Positions 18,543-26,940 of a DNA stretch of 64,000 bases are shown piece after piece. Source of the DNA: Chryseobacterium sp. (lineage in GTDB: Bacteria > Bacteroidota > Bacteroidia > Flavobacteriales > Weeksellaceae); the NCBI RefSeq assembly GCF_008014695.1, contig NZ_VOXE01000004.1, positions 248,001-312,000 on the forward strand, read 5' to 3'. The notes under the pieces are model-generated. The model saw only the letters and a program-made list of their open reading frames with translations, did no database searches and was not told where the DNA came from. Position numbers and translations under genes: made by a program. Numbering within the stretch: the first letter of the stretch is position 1; each line of letters opens with the position of its first letter.

Positions 18543-21068
18543 ATGAAAAAAATCTACCTGTTCTTTTTGATTCTGCTTTCTGCGGTTTCTTATGCGCAAA
18601 TCGTGAACATTCCGGATGCGAATTTTAAGGCTAAGTTATTAAGTTCTACAACTTCTGGAAGTAATGCTTTTGCTACAAATTCTTCTGGAAACTATATAAA
18701 AATTGATAATAATAGCAACGGTGAAATTGAAGTTTCAGAAGCATTAAATGTAGTAAATTTAAATCTATCTGTATCGCTAACGTACGATTTAACTGGATTA
18801 CAAAGTTTTTCTAATTTAGAATATGTTAAAATTTTTGGGGTTAAGGCTAATACTATTGATTTTAGTGGTATGAATCATTTATTACAAATCGATCTGCAAA
18901 CAGGAAATTATGTTTCAGATATCAATATCGATAATTGCACAAATCTTGAAAATCTTAAAATTACCGGAACTAGTATAGCATCAATAACACTAGTTTCAAA
19001 CTCACTCAAAAATTTGACTTTTTTTGGTGGCAATTTTTTTAATCAATTAAATATTTTAGGTTGTACAGCACTTCAAAATCTTTCTATTCAAGGTTCGCAT
19101 TTGACTAGTCTAAATTTAGCAAATATGACAACTTTGAAAAATATAGATCTATTGAGTAATAACGTACTTTCCAATTTATCTTTGCAGGGGTGTACAAGTC
19201 TTTACTATATTAGATTAGGGGGAAGTGCTATTTCAAGTTTAAATTTAAGTAATTATCCACTACTATGGAGAGTAGAAATAAATACGAACAGCAGCATGCA
19301 TACTCTAAATTTTTCCAATTGTCCAAGTTTAGAAAGAATTACTGCAACTTCAAATCCTAATTTGGTCAGTTTAGGATTGAATAATGTTCCAGAGGTATTA
19401 ATAATGGATTTATTATATAATAAATTTTCAACATTAGATTTATCTGCAGTAGGAAAATTAAGTTACTTAAGGTGTTCGAACAATCTATTAACATCATTAG
19501 ATCTTTCACAAAACCCACTTTTAACTCAATTGGAATGCCAATCCAATAATCTACAATATGTTAATCTTAAAAATGGTGCTCAAAATTTTCCTATGTTATC
19601 TATATCTAATAATCCTCAATTACAATTTATTTGCTGTGATTCAGAAGATACTTCAACTGTATATGCTTGGTTAGGTTCAATGGGTGCTAACATTAATGTC
19701 AATTCCTACTGCTCCTTCACGCCAGGAGGATCTTTCCATACCTTACAAGGCAATACAAAATACGACTTCAACAGTAATGGTTGCGATACGACTGACCCAG
19801 TAAAAGCTTTTCAAAAATTTACGATCACCAACGGAACTGTAACAGGAAGCATCATTGGAAATAACTCCGGGAACTATTCAATTCCTGTTCAGGCAGGCAC
19901 GCACACCATCACACCCATTTTAGAAAACCCAACTTTTTGGTCAATATCCCCGAATGTACTAACAGTAAATTTTCCGACCCAAACAAGTCCGCTTACCCAA
20001 AACTTCTGCGTTACCGCAAACGGAAACCACAATGATCTGGAAGTGATGGTTATTCCTGTTACCCCCGCAGCTCCCGGTTTTAACGCCAAGTATAAAATAT
20101 TGTTTAAGAATAAAGGTACCGCTACTCAATCCGGCAGTGTGGTCTTTAATTACAATGATAATTTAATGAATTTTTCAACCGCTACAGTTGCACCAGGTTC
20201 CCAGAGTACCGGAACACTGAACTGGAATTTTACCAATCTGCTGCCGTTTGAAACCAGAGAAATCACCTTAACATTTGCTTTGAATACCCCAACAGCAACT
20301 CCTCCGCTAAACGGGAATGATGTGCTGCATTTCACTTCCCAGATCAATGGTCTGACCGACGAGACGCCGCCTGACAATACTTTCGCCTTGAACCAAACGG
20401 TGGTCAATTCCTTTGATCCCAATGACAAAACCTGTCTGCAAGGAACGGCAATTACGCAAACCCAGGTTGGCGACTATGTTCATTATCTGATACGGTTCGA
20501 AAATACAGGAACTGCAAATGCGCAGAACATTGTGGTGAAAGATGAAATCGACCTTACAAAGTTTGACATAAATTCCATTGTAGCACTGAACGGAAGTCAC
20601 AGCTTCGTTACCCGAATTACAAGCCCGAATGTCGTGGAATTTATTTTCGAGAACATTCAGCTTCCTTTCAATAATGCGACCAATGACGGATTTGTTGCCT
20701 TTAAGATCAAAACGAAATCTACGTTAAATACCGGAGACAGTTTCAGCAATCTGGCAAAAATTTACTTCGATTATAATGCACCGATTGTCACCAATACCTA
20801 TACCACAACGGTACAGGCGCTCCTGGCCACTGCGGAAACAGCAACAGAAAATTTCAGCATCTATCCGAATCCTGTAAAGGACATGCTGTACTTCAAAACC
20901 AATGAAAAGATCGTTAAACTGGAAATCTTTGATGTCTCCGGAAGGATTATAAGTTCCATTGGAATAAAAGGAAATTCCGCAGATCTTTCGGGACTTGCAA
21001 AAGGGCATTATCTCATAAAAGCTTATACAAAAGACCGGATCATTGTGAAGAAACTGATTAAAGAATGA
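18543..21068 (+). CDS. leucine-rich-repeat T9SS cargo protein
   Basis: An 841-residue secreted protein. Signal peptide ends SYAQ near residue 19. Residues about 60-380 are irregular leucine-rich repeats with the beat LxxLxLxxxTxLxxIxL (LSNLSLQGCTSLYYIRL, LTSLDLSQNPLLTQLEC). Residues 400-760 hold beta domains including an FDPNDK...NTGTANAQNIVVKDEID segment like the conserved module seen before T9SS tails. The last 75 residues are a type A sorting domain (FSIYPNPVKDMLYF, VSGRIIS, GHYLIKAYT). It is likely secreted and anchored to the cell surface, perhaps as an adhesin. The repeat part is much more AT-rich than the C-terminal half, hinting at mosaic origin. Confidence 0.85.
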   Translation: MKKIYLFFLILLSAVSYAQIVNIPDANFKAKLLSSTTSGSNAFATNSSGNYIKIDNNSNGEIEVSEALNVVNLNLSVSLTYDLTGLQSFSNLEYVKIFGVKANTIDFSGMNHLLQIDLQTGNYVSDINIDNCTNLENLKITGTSIASITLVSNSLKNLTFFGGNFFNQLNILGCTALQNLSIQGSHLTSLNLANMTTLKNIDLLSNNVLSNLSLQGCTSLYYIRLGGSAISSLNLSNYPLLWRVEINTNSSMHTLNFSNCPSLERITATSNPNLVSLGLNNVPEVLIMDLLYNKFSTLDLSAVGKLSYLRCSNNLLTSLDLSQNPLLTQLECQSNNLQYVNLKNGAQNFPMLSISNNPQLQFICCDSEDTSTVYAWLGSMGANINVNSYCSFTPGGSFHTLQGNTKYDFNSNGCDTTDPVKAFQKFTITNGTVTGSIIGNNSGNYSIPVQAGTHTITPILENPTFWSISPNVLTVNFPTQTSPLTQNFCVTANGNHNDLEVMVIPVTPAAPGFNAKYKILFKNKGTATQSGSVVFNYNDNLMNFSTATVAPGSQSTGTLNWNFTNLLPFETREITLTFALNTPTATPPLNGNDVLHFTSQINGLTDETPPDNTFALNQTVVNSFDPNDKTCLQGTAITQTQVGDYVHYLIRFENTGTANAQNIVVKDEIDLTKFDINSIVALNGSHSFVTRITSPNVVEFIFENIQLPFNNATNDGFVAFKIKTKSTLNTGDSFSNLAKIYFDYNAPIVTNTYTTTVQALLATAETATENFSIYPNPVKDMLYFKTNEKIVKLEIFDVSGRIISSIGIKGNSADLSGLAKGHYLIKAYTKDRIIVKKLIKE

Positions 21069-21087
21069 CAATTAATTGTTAACATAG

Positions 21088-21118
21088 AAAAGGCTCCCAA
21101 ATGGGAGCCTTTTCTATT
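21088..21118. terminator. bidirectional terminator
   Basis: AAAAGGCTCCC and GGGAGCCTTTT form an 11-bp stem with a 4-nt loop, with T-rich flanks on both strands. It separates the convergent LRR gene and the small minus-strand gene. Confidence 0.88.
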
Positions 21119-21130
21119 TAATTTTCTGTT

Positions 21131-21592
21131 TTAAGAATTCATCACTTTCACAGCCAGCTCATAAACATTCCCGCGCATAAGGTACTTGATTCGTTCGCGG
21201 GTCGTAACGGTGTGCACTTCGCCATCTTTTTCAATGATAATCCGGTCACCGGTAGCAATATTCTGGTCTGCGAGCCAGTCTTCCGGCGCGACATCATTTT
21301 CCTTTTTCTTCATTTCTTCCAGAATATTTTCCGCCATTTCCTGGAAACCTTCGTCTGAAGAATAATAGACTTTATATTCAGGATCAAGACCTACTTTGAA
21401 AGGCCTTTTTTCAGCGATCAGATTTCCGTCGATGTTTGGCATCGGACTGTCGGCACCATTGGTAAAGCCAACCTCAATGAGTTCTCCCTGATGTTCTGCT
21501 GCATAATTTACAGCATCCTCATAAGTTTCGAAATTGGTAATAACGGTGTATTCATCATACCCATATTTCGTTAATCTTGTATTTTCTTCCAT
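21131..21592 (-). CDS. conserved protein of unknown function
   Basis: A 153-residue acidic cytoplasmic protein without signal peptide or membrane helix. The N-terminal half has YTVITNFETYEDAVNYAAEH, the kind of beta-alpha start seen in small regulatory or SPOR-like folds, and the C-terminal third reads WLADQNIATGDRIIIEKDGEVHTV. I do not recognise the family. A promoter-like TATATTTA (minus, 21616-21609) is 16 nt upstream of the start. It is followed by a terminator, so it is probably monocistronic. Confidence 0.6.
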   Translation of the reverse strand: MEENTRLTKYGYDEYTVITNFETYEDAVNYAAEHQGELIEVGFTNGADSPMPNIDGNLIAEKRPFKVGLDPEYKVYYSSDEGFQEMAENILEEMKKKENDVAPEDWLADQNIATGDRIIIEKDGEVHTVTTRERIKYLMRGNVYELAVKVMNS

Positions 21593-21649
21593 AATTTAAT
21601 TTTTAAGGTAAATATAAAGCGGTTTACTGCCTGTTTATTATTTATTTGA

Positions 21650-22060
21650 TTAATCTTGTTGTTTCCGAAGTTTCTCTTCTTGCAATTCATTCTCTTTGAG
21701 TTTGGCTGCAATTTTCTCCACTTTCAGGTTTTGACGCAAAAAAGCAAATAAACTCATATAGACATTGGCTATAAAAACCACCGCAAAAAAAGAAATCAGG
21801 TAGCCCCGCCAGTCTTCAAAAAGAAGTTTATATTGTGTAATGATCAAAAAAAGGGCAGTTACATAATGGCTGAAGCAATATTCACAAGTAAAAAGGTAAA
21901 AAAACTTCCTTTCTACCAACTTTTGGCATTCCTGCGATCTTTTCACGCAGTATTCGCGTGGTTCTTTAAAAATTTCTTCATGGGTGATGGTCCACGCAAT
22001 ACACGCAACCGGAATAGCCAGAATAAAAAGCCACAACAACTGTTCGTAAAGAGATTCCAT
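21650..22060 (-). CDS. small inner-membrane protein, unknown function
   Basis: A 136-residue protein with three probable membrane segments (about 8-25, 60-80 and 85-108), and a charged coiled C-terminal tail from about 112 (KVEKIAAKLKENELQEEKLR). A CEYCFSHY motif sits at the start of the second helix, reminiscent of the CxYC motif of DUF1360-like membrane proteins. A good -7 element (TACTTTTG) lies upstream, with an A-rich leader containing repeats of AAAACT before the ATG. Function is unknown. Confidence 0.6.
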   Translation of the reverse strand: MESLYEQLLWLFILAIPVACIAWTITHEEIFKEPREYCVKRSQECQKLVERKFFYLFTCEYCFSHYVTALFLIITQYKLLFEDWRGYLISFFAVVFIANVYMSLFAFLRQNLKVEKIAAKLKENELQEEKLRKQQD

Positions 22061-22088
22061 GTTTTAGTTTTAGTTTTATTCTGACCTT

Positions 22089-22096
22089 CAAAAGTA
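22089..22096 (-). promoter_or_regulatory. -7 element of the small membrane protein gene
   Basis: TACTTTTG on the minus strand, 28 nt before the ATG at 22060. The leader that follows is purine- and A-rich. Confidence 0.5.
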
Positions 22097-22161
22097 GTGC
22101 CACGGGAAATGATTTATTCAGATCAATAGCGTTGAAGTTTATTGGTCGTAATTTGGAAACG

Positions 22162-22189
22162 TTTGATATTTAAAATTTCTGTAAGTTTG
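22162..22189 (+). promoter_or_regulatory. promoter of the metal locus
   Basis: TAAGTTTG at 22182-22189 fits TAnnTTTG, with TTTG at 22162-22165 (16-nt spacing, slightly short). The element ends only 4 nt before the GTG at 22194, so the mRNA may be leaderless. Confidence 0.5.
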
Positions 22190-22193
22190 TGAT

Positions 22194-22508
22194 GTGAAGA
22201 TTTTTGGATTCATCATGGCGGTATTTTTCGCATTTTTAATTTCTGTTTCCTGCAGCGACGGTACTTTTATTGATGAAAACACCGCGTCGCACATTCAAAA
22301 ACAGCATGACAGCCAACATTCCGAAAGCGATTTCTGTTCTCCCTTCTGCGGGTGCTCATGTTGCAGGGTACCTTACCGCACTGCCGAATTTGAGAAGTTT
22401 ACTTTAGCTCCGCTTTTATCTCAGTATTTTTCACAATTCTCAAACCCTGATTCCAAAATTCGTTATGAAGTTGGGAATGTGGTTTGGCAGCCTCCAAAAT
22501 TTTGTTAA
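22194..22508 (+). CDS. Cys/His-rich small exported protein (DUF6660-like)
   Basis: A 104-residue protein starting with GTG. An N-terminal hydrophobic segment ends ISVSCSDGT, which could be a lipobox, then comes a stretch rich in His and Cys (HIQKQHDSQHSE, CSPFCGCSCCRV) suited to metal binding. Small proteins of this kind (DUF6660) are often found just before TonB receptors for metals in Bacteroidetes. It precedes the receptor gene by 38 nt. An ATG at 22215 is possible but would remove the basic start of the signal peptide. Periplasmic or outer-membrane metal handling is inferred. Confidence 0.62.
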   Translation: MKIFGFIMAVFFAFLISVSCSDGTFIDENTASHIQKQHDSQHSESDFCSPFCGCSCCRVPYRTAEFEKFTLAPLLSQYFSQFSNPDSKIRYEVGNVVWQPPKFC

Positions 22509-22546
22509 GCTCTTTTCTTTAAAAAAGTTTAACAAATAAAATTTCA

Positions 22547-24517
22547 ATGAAAAATATATTATTTTCAGTATTATTTTTAATGCTGTATCCTTCTGTTTAT
22601 GCCCAAACCGACACTTTAAAATCACCCTCCACTGAAGAGATTGAAGAAGTCATCTTAAAATCAACCAGAACCAGCCGTACCATTGCCAATACCCCCACCC
22701 GTATCGAAACGATAGCGTTGGAAGAAATTGACGAAAAATCCAACATGAGACCTTCAAACGTTGCAATGATCCTTCATGAAAGCACTGGAATCGCTGTACA
22801 GCAAACTTCGGCGACATCAGGAAATTCCAGCATCAGGATTCAGGGGCTGGATGGAAGATATACCCAGCTTCTGAAAGACGGTTTTCCGAGTTTCGGCAAC
22901 TTCGCCAATGGTTTAAGCATTCTGGAAATTCCACCTTTGGATTTAAATCAGGTCGAAATCATTAAAGGGCCGTCTTCCACGCTTTATGGAGCAGGCGCCA
23001 TCGCCGGCGTCATTAATTTCATCTCCAGAGAGCCGAAAGAAAGGCAGAATCTGGACATCATCACCAATTACGCCAATACCGGACTTCTGAATCTTGGAGT
23101 TTTCACTTCGAGGAAATACGGAAAATTCGGATACACTTTTACAGGATTATTCAATTCCCAAAAAGAATTTGATGTAGATCATGATGATTTTTCCGAGCTT
23201 CCGCGATCCCGGGAATTCACACTCAATCCTAAAATATTTCTTTATCTGTCTGAAAATTCGGAAATAATCCTGGGAAATGCGTTTACAACAGGGAACCGTA
23301 CCGGTGGAGACATGCAGGCAATTACCGGAAATACCGATGGATTTCACCAATATTTTGAAAAAAATTCCTCCATCAGAAATACCACAACGTTGGAATTCGA
23401 GCACCGTTTCAAAGAGGATTCCAAAATCAATCTGAGAACTGCACTCAATATATTCGACAGATCCATTCAGATTCCGGATTACACTTTCCAGGGAACCAGC
23501 AGGAATTTTTATTCGGACTTTTCATGGAACCGGGGTTTTACAAATCAGAATTTGGTACTCGGCGCAAACTATATCAATGACCATTTTAAAGACCGTACTG
23601 CGCAGGTCGTTGCTGATCTGACCTTCCGCACCGAAACGTCAGGTGCTTACGTGCAGCACACCTGGGACATTTCCGAAAACTTTAAAATTGAGAATGGTCT
23701 CCGTGCCGATTTTGTAAATTACGGCAACGTTCTTTTTGTGAAGAAAGAAAGTTTCCTGCTCCCAAAAACGTCCCTGCTTTATAGATTTAACACCAAATGG
23801 AGCACCAGAATTGGCGGCGGCTTTGGATATAAAACGCCCACTTCCTTCACCGAACAGACGGATACTTTTCATTTCCAAAATTTAAAGGCACTGCAGAATA
23901 TAAGTTCTGAAAAAAGTACAGGAGCGACCGCGGATGTAAATTTTAAAACGAAAATCGGCGAAAACCTGGATTTCAGCATCAACCAGATGTTTTTTTATAC
24001 CCAACTTAAAAATTCTCTTGTTTTGGACGCTGACCATGCCGGAAATCCATTCCTGACCAATACCGGGGAAGATGTTTTCAGCAAAGGTTTTGAAACCAAT
24101 ATTAAACTCATTTATAAAGATTTTATCAAATTTTTTGGAGGGTATACCTACACCGACACAAAGGCAGATTATCTTCCAGATACCCAGAAAATACCTTTGG
24201 TTCCCGCCAACCGCATTAATTTGGCATTGGTGGCAGAAAAGGAAGGGAAATTCAAAACAGGATTCGAAGCCTATTTCACCGATCAACAATATTTATACGA
24301 CCGCAGTTTAACGCAGCCCTACTGGGAACTTGGATTTATGGCAGAGAAATATTTCGGAAAATTCTCGGTGTTTATTAATTTTGAAAACTTCACCGATACC
24401 AGACAAAGCCGGTATAAACCGGTCGTTTCCGGAAGCCATGCCGAACCGGTATTTGATGAAATCTGGACCCATACAGAAGGCAGAACCTTTAATGGTGGTA
24501 TTAAATATAAATTTTAA
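22547..24517 (+). CDS. TonB-dependent outer-membrane receptor, probable metal type
   Basis: A 656-residue receptor with a signal peptide (cleavage after SVYAQ). It has a TonB box (IEEVILKSTRTSRTI), a plug with LLKDGFPSFG and VEIIKGPSSTLYGAGAIAGVINF, and a barrel ending GGIKYKF with terminal Phe. It has no carboxypeptidase-like extension. It lies between a Cys/His-rich small protein and a P1B-type ATPase, 15 nt from the latter, which suggests a metal or metallophore substrate. Uptake plus export in one operon may serve homeostasis; the actual metal is not visible here. Confidence 0.88.
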   Translation: MKNILFSVLFLMLYPSVYAQTDTLKSPSTEEIEEVILKSTRTSRTIANTPTRIETIALEEIDEKSNMRPSNVAMILHESTGIAVQQTSATSGNSSIRIQGLDGRYTQLLKDGFPSFGNFANGLSILEIPPLDLNQVEIIKGPSSTLYGAGAIAGVINFISREPKERQNLDIITNYANTGLLNLGVFTSRKYGKFGYTFTGLFNSQKEFDVDHDDFSELPRSREFTLNPKIFLYLSENSEIILGNAFTTGNRTGGDMQAITGNTDGFHQYFEKNSSIRNTTTLEFEHRFKEDSKINLRTALNIFDRSIQIPDYTFQGTSRNFYSDFSWNRGFTNQNLVLGANYINDHFKDRTAQVVADLTFRTETSGAYVQHTWDISENFKIENGLRADFVNYGNVLFVKKESFLLPKTSLLYRFNTKWSTRIGGGFGYKTPTSFTEQTDTFHFQNLKALQNISSEKSTGATADVNFKTKIGENLDFSINQMFFYTQLKNSLVLDADHAGNPFLTNTGEDVFSKGFETNIKLIYKDFIKFFGGYTYTDTKADYLPDTQKIPLVPANRINLALVAEKEGKFKTGFEAYFTDQQYLYDRSLTQPYWELGFMAEKYFGKFSVFINFENFTDTRQSRYKPVVSGSHAEPVFDEIWTHTEGRTFNGGIKYKF

Positions 24518-24532
24518 ATCAAACAACCCATT

Positions 24533-26527
24533 ATGTCTAAAGAATGTTGTTCCACAGAGGACAAACCCATAAAAATTCACGGAAAATCCGACAAAGACCA
24601 CGAAACCAACGGTCATGACCACGATCATTCTCATGAAAACGACGGAAAATCTCCTTTAAAGATGTTTCTACCAGCGCTATTTTCATTAATTCTGCTGCTC
24701 ACTGGCATCTTACTGGATTATGTGCTGAAACCTGAATGGTTTACCGGATGGCTTCGGCTCGCACTTTATATTTCGGCATTTCTTCCTGTAGGTTTACCGG
24801 TGATGAAGGAAGCATTTTCGAGCATCAGAAATGGAGATTTCTTTTCAGAATTCCTGCTGATGACCATTGCAACAGTCGGTGCTTTTGCCATTGGCGAATA
24901 CCCGGAAGGAGTTGCGGTGATGCTTTTTTATTCCGTTGGTGAAGTATTCCAGATGATGGCTGTGCAGAAGGCCAAACGCAATATTGGCATCCTGCTGGAT
25001 CAGCGTCCGGATGAAGTTACGGTGATGGAAAATAACATTCCTAAAATAATTAAAGCAGAAAGTGCGGAAATCGGGCAGCTCATTCAGTTAAAACCGGGCG
25101 AAAAACTGGCGCTCGACGGTAAACTGCTTTCGGAAACCGCCTCTTTCAACACTTCTGCCTTAACCGGCGAAAGTAAACCGAGTACGAAGAAAAAAGACGA
25201 CACCGTTTTGGCGGGCATGATCAACCTCAACACGGTTTCTTTAGTGAAAATCAATACCGCTTACCGGGATTCTAAACTGTCTAAAATCCTGGAGATGGTT
25301 CAGAATGCCACCTCTCAAAAGGCGAAAACCGAGCTTTTTATCCGGAAATTTGCAAAAATTTACACCCCTATCGTCGTTTTTCTTGCGATTGGGATTTGTC
25401 TCCTTCCCTACTTTTTTGTTCAGGATTACGAATTCAGGGATTGGCTTTACCGTGCTTTGGTTTTTCTGGTGATTTCGTGTCCGTGCGCGTTGGTGATTTC
25501 CATTCCGCTCGGATATTTTGGCGGAATCGGAGCAGGAAGCAGGAATGGCATTTTGTTTAAAGGCAGCAATTTTATCGATGTTCTGGCCAGTATCAATCAT
25601 GTAGTGATGGATAAAACCGGAACCATGACGGAAGGCGTCTTTAAAGTCCAGAAGGTTTTTATCGAAAAAGATTTTAATAAAGAAGAAATTCTGCAGTATT
25701 TGAATATTCTGGAAAGCAAATCCACCCACCCGATCGCCACTGCTGTTCATGAATTTGTCGGCGAGGTCAAGCATTCCATTTTATTGGAAAATGTGGAAGA
25801 TATTGCCGGTTACGGCCTGAAAGGAACGGTCGACGGCAAAGAATTTCTGGCCGGCAACTTCAAGCTCCTGGAAAAATTCGGAATTCAGCATCACATCAGC
25901 CATCATACCGTTTCTGATACATTGATTGCAGTGGCACTCGACAAAAGATTTGCAGGTTATCTCACGATCTCAGATCAGATTAAAGAGGATGCGGCTTCCA
26001 CCGTTTTATCACTTCAAAAATTAGGAATCAAAACCACAATGCTGAGCGGCGACAAATCTGCTGTGGTGCAGGAAGTGGCAAAAACAATCGGAATTACCGA
26101 TGCTTTCGGCGATCTTTTGCCCGAAGACAAGGTGAATAAGGTAAAGGAGATAAAATCGGGGAACGGAACCGTTGCTTTTGTGGGCGACGGTGTGAATGAT
26201 GCTCCCGTGGTTGCTTTAAGTGATGTGGGAATTGCGATGGGCGGCCTGGGCAGCGATGCTACTATTGAAACCGCAGATGTCGTGATTCAGGACGACAGAC
26301 CTTCGAAAATCCCTATGGCGATTAAAATCGGAAAGGAAACGAAAAAAATTGTGTGGCAGAATATCATTCTGGCTTTCGGGGTGAAGGCCGTTGTCTTAAT
26401 TTTAGGTGCAGGCGGTTTGGCAACGATGTGGGAAGCGGTTTTCGCGGATGTCGGCGTCGCGCTTCTGGCCATTCTGAACGCCATAAGAATCCAGCATATG
26501 GACTTTTCAAAGAAATTAAATAATTAA
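24533..26527 (+). CDS. zntA: P1B-type heavy-metal ATPase (Zn/Cd/Pb type)
   Basis: A 664-residue metal-exporting ATPase in the inner membrane. The first 40 residues are Cys- and His-rich (MSKECCSTED, GHDHDHSHEN) instead of a folded HMA domain. The transport motif CPC is at 316-318, the phosphorylated aspartate is Asp360 in DKTGTMTEG, the HP motif is in KSTHPIA, and the hinge is GDGVNDAPV. The last helices carry FADVGVALLAILNAIRI, the conserved Asp pattern of the P1B-2 (Zn2+/Cd2+/Pb2+) group. It follows the TonB receptor by 15 nt. The symbol is by function class, not proven orthology. Confidence 0.9.
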   Translation: MSKECCSTEDKPIKIHGKSDKDHETNGHDHDHSHENDGKSPLKMFLPALFSLILLLTGILLDYVLKPEWFTGWLRLALYISAFLPVGLPVMKEAFSSIRNGDFFSEFLLMTIATVGAFAIGEYPEGVAVMLFYSVGEVFQMMAVQKAKRNIGILLDQRPDEVTVMENNIPKIIKAESAEIGQLIQLKPGEKLALDGKLLSETASFNTSALTGESKPSTKKKDDTVLAGMINLNTVSLVKINTAYRDSKLSKILEMVQNATSQKAKTELFIRKFAKIYTPIVVFLAIGICLLPYFFVQDYEFRDWLYRALVFLVISCPCALVISIPLGYFGGIGAGSRNGILFKGSNFIDVLASINHVVMDKTGTMTEGVFKVQKVFIEKDFNKEEILQYLNILESKSTHPIATAVHEFVGEVKHSILLENVEDIAGYGLKGTVDGKEFLAGNFKLLEKFGIQHHISHHTVSDTLIAVALDKRFAGYLTISDQIKEDAASTVLSLQKLGIKTTMLSGDKSAVVQEVAKTIGITDAFGDLLPEDKVNKVKEIKSGNGTVAFVGDGVNDAPVVALSDVGIAMGGLGSDATIETADVVIQDDRPSKIPMAIKIGKETKKIVWQNIILAFGVKAVVLILGAGGLATMWEAVFADVGVALLAILNAIRIQHMDFSKKLNN

Positions 26528-26538
26528 ATTATTCAATC

Positions 26539-26874
26539 ATGTCTCAGGAAGAACAGTACTTTTCAGAACTTGCAGAACAGATTCCGAATGCCAGGCCAGG
26601 AAAAATGTTTGGTGCCTTATGCATTAAAATGCCAAACGGAAAGGCAGGCGCAATGTTCTGGCGCGATCTTTTGGTCGTAAAAATTTCCGGAGAAACCCTG
26701 GAAGAAGCCTTGAAACTCTCCGGCGTCAGCGTTTTTACGCCGGCAGAAGGAAGACCCATGGGCGGTTGGTACGTGATTCCTTTTGAACATCAGCAGGAAT
26801 GGAAAAAACTGATGGAAATTTCATGCGCTGCGGCCGAAAAACTCGAAAAGAACGAAAAGAAACCAAAAAAATAA
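26539..26874 (+). CDS. TfoX N-terminal-domain-like protein
   Basis: A 111-residue cytoplasmic protein. KMFGALCIKMPNGKAGAMFWRDLLVVKIS and VFTPAEGRPMGGWYVIP (given as motif regions, residues 22-55 and 70-90) fit the TfoX/Sxy N-terminal fold. A Lys/Glu-rich tail ends the protein. It starts 11 nt after the ATPase stop and so may be the last gene of the metal operon. In other bacteria the family affects competence, but most short members have no known role, and none is claimed here. Confidence 0.6.
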   Translation: MSQEEQYFSELAEQIPNARPGKMFGALCIKMPNGKAGAMFWRDLLVVKISGETLEEALKLSGVSVFTPAEGRPMGGWYVIPFEHQQEWKKLMEISCAAAEKLEKNEKKPKK

Positions 26875-26940
26875 GGTATCCATACAAGGATGAGGCTTTT
26901 CATTTCCGCAAAATTCCTTATTTTTAGACAAATTTTTAAA

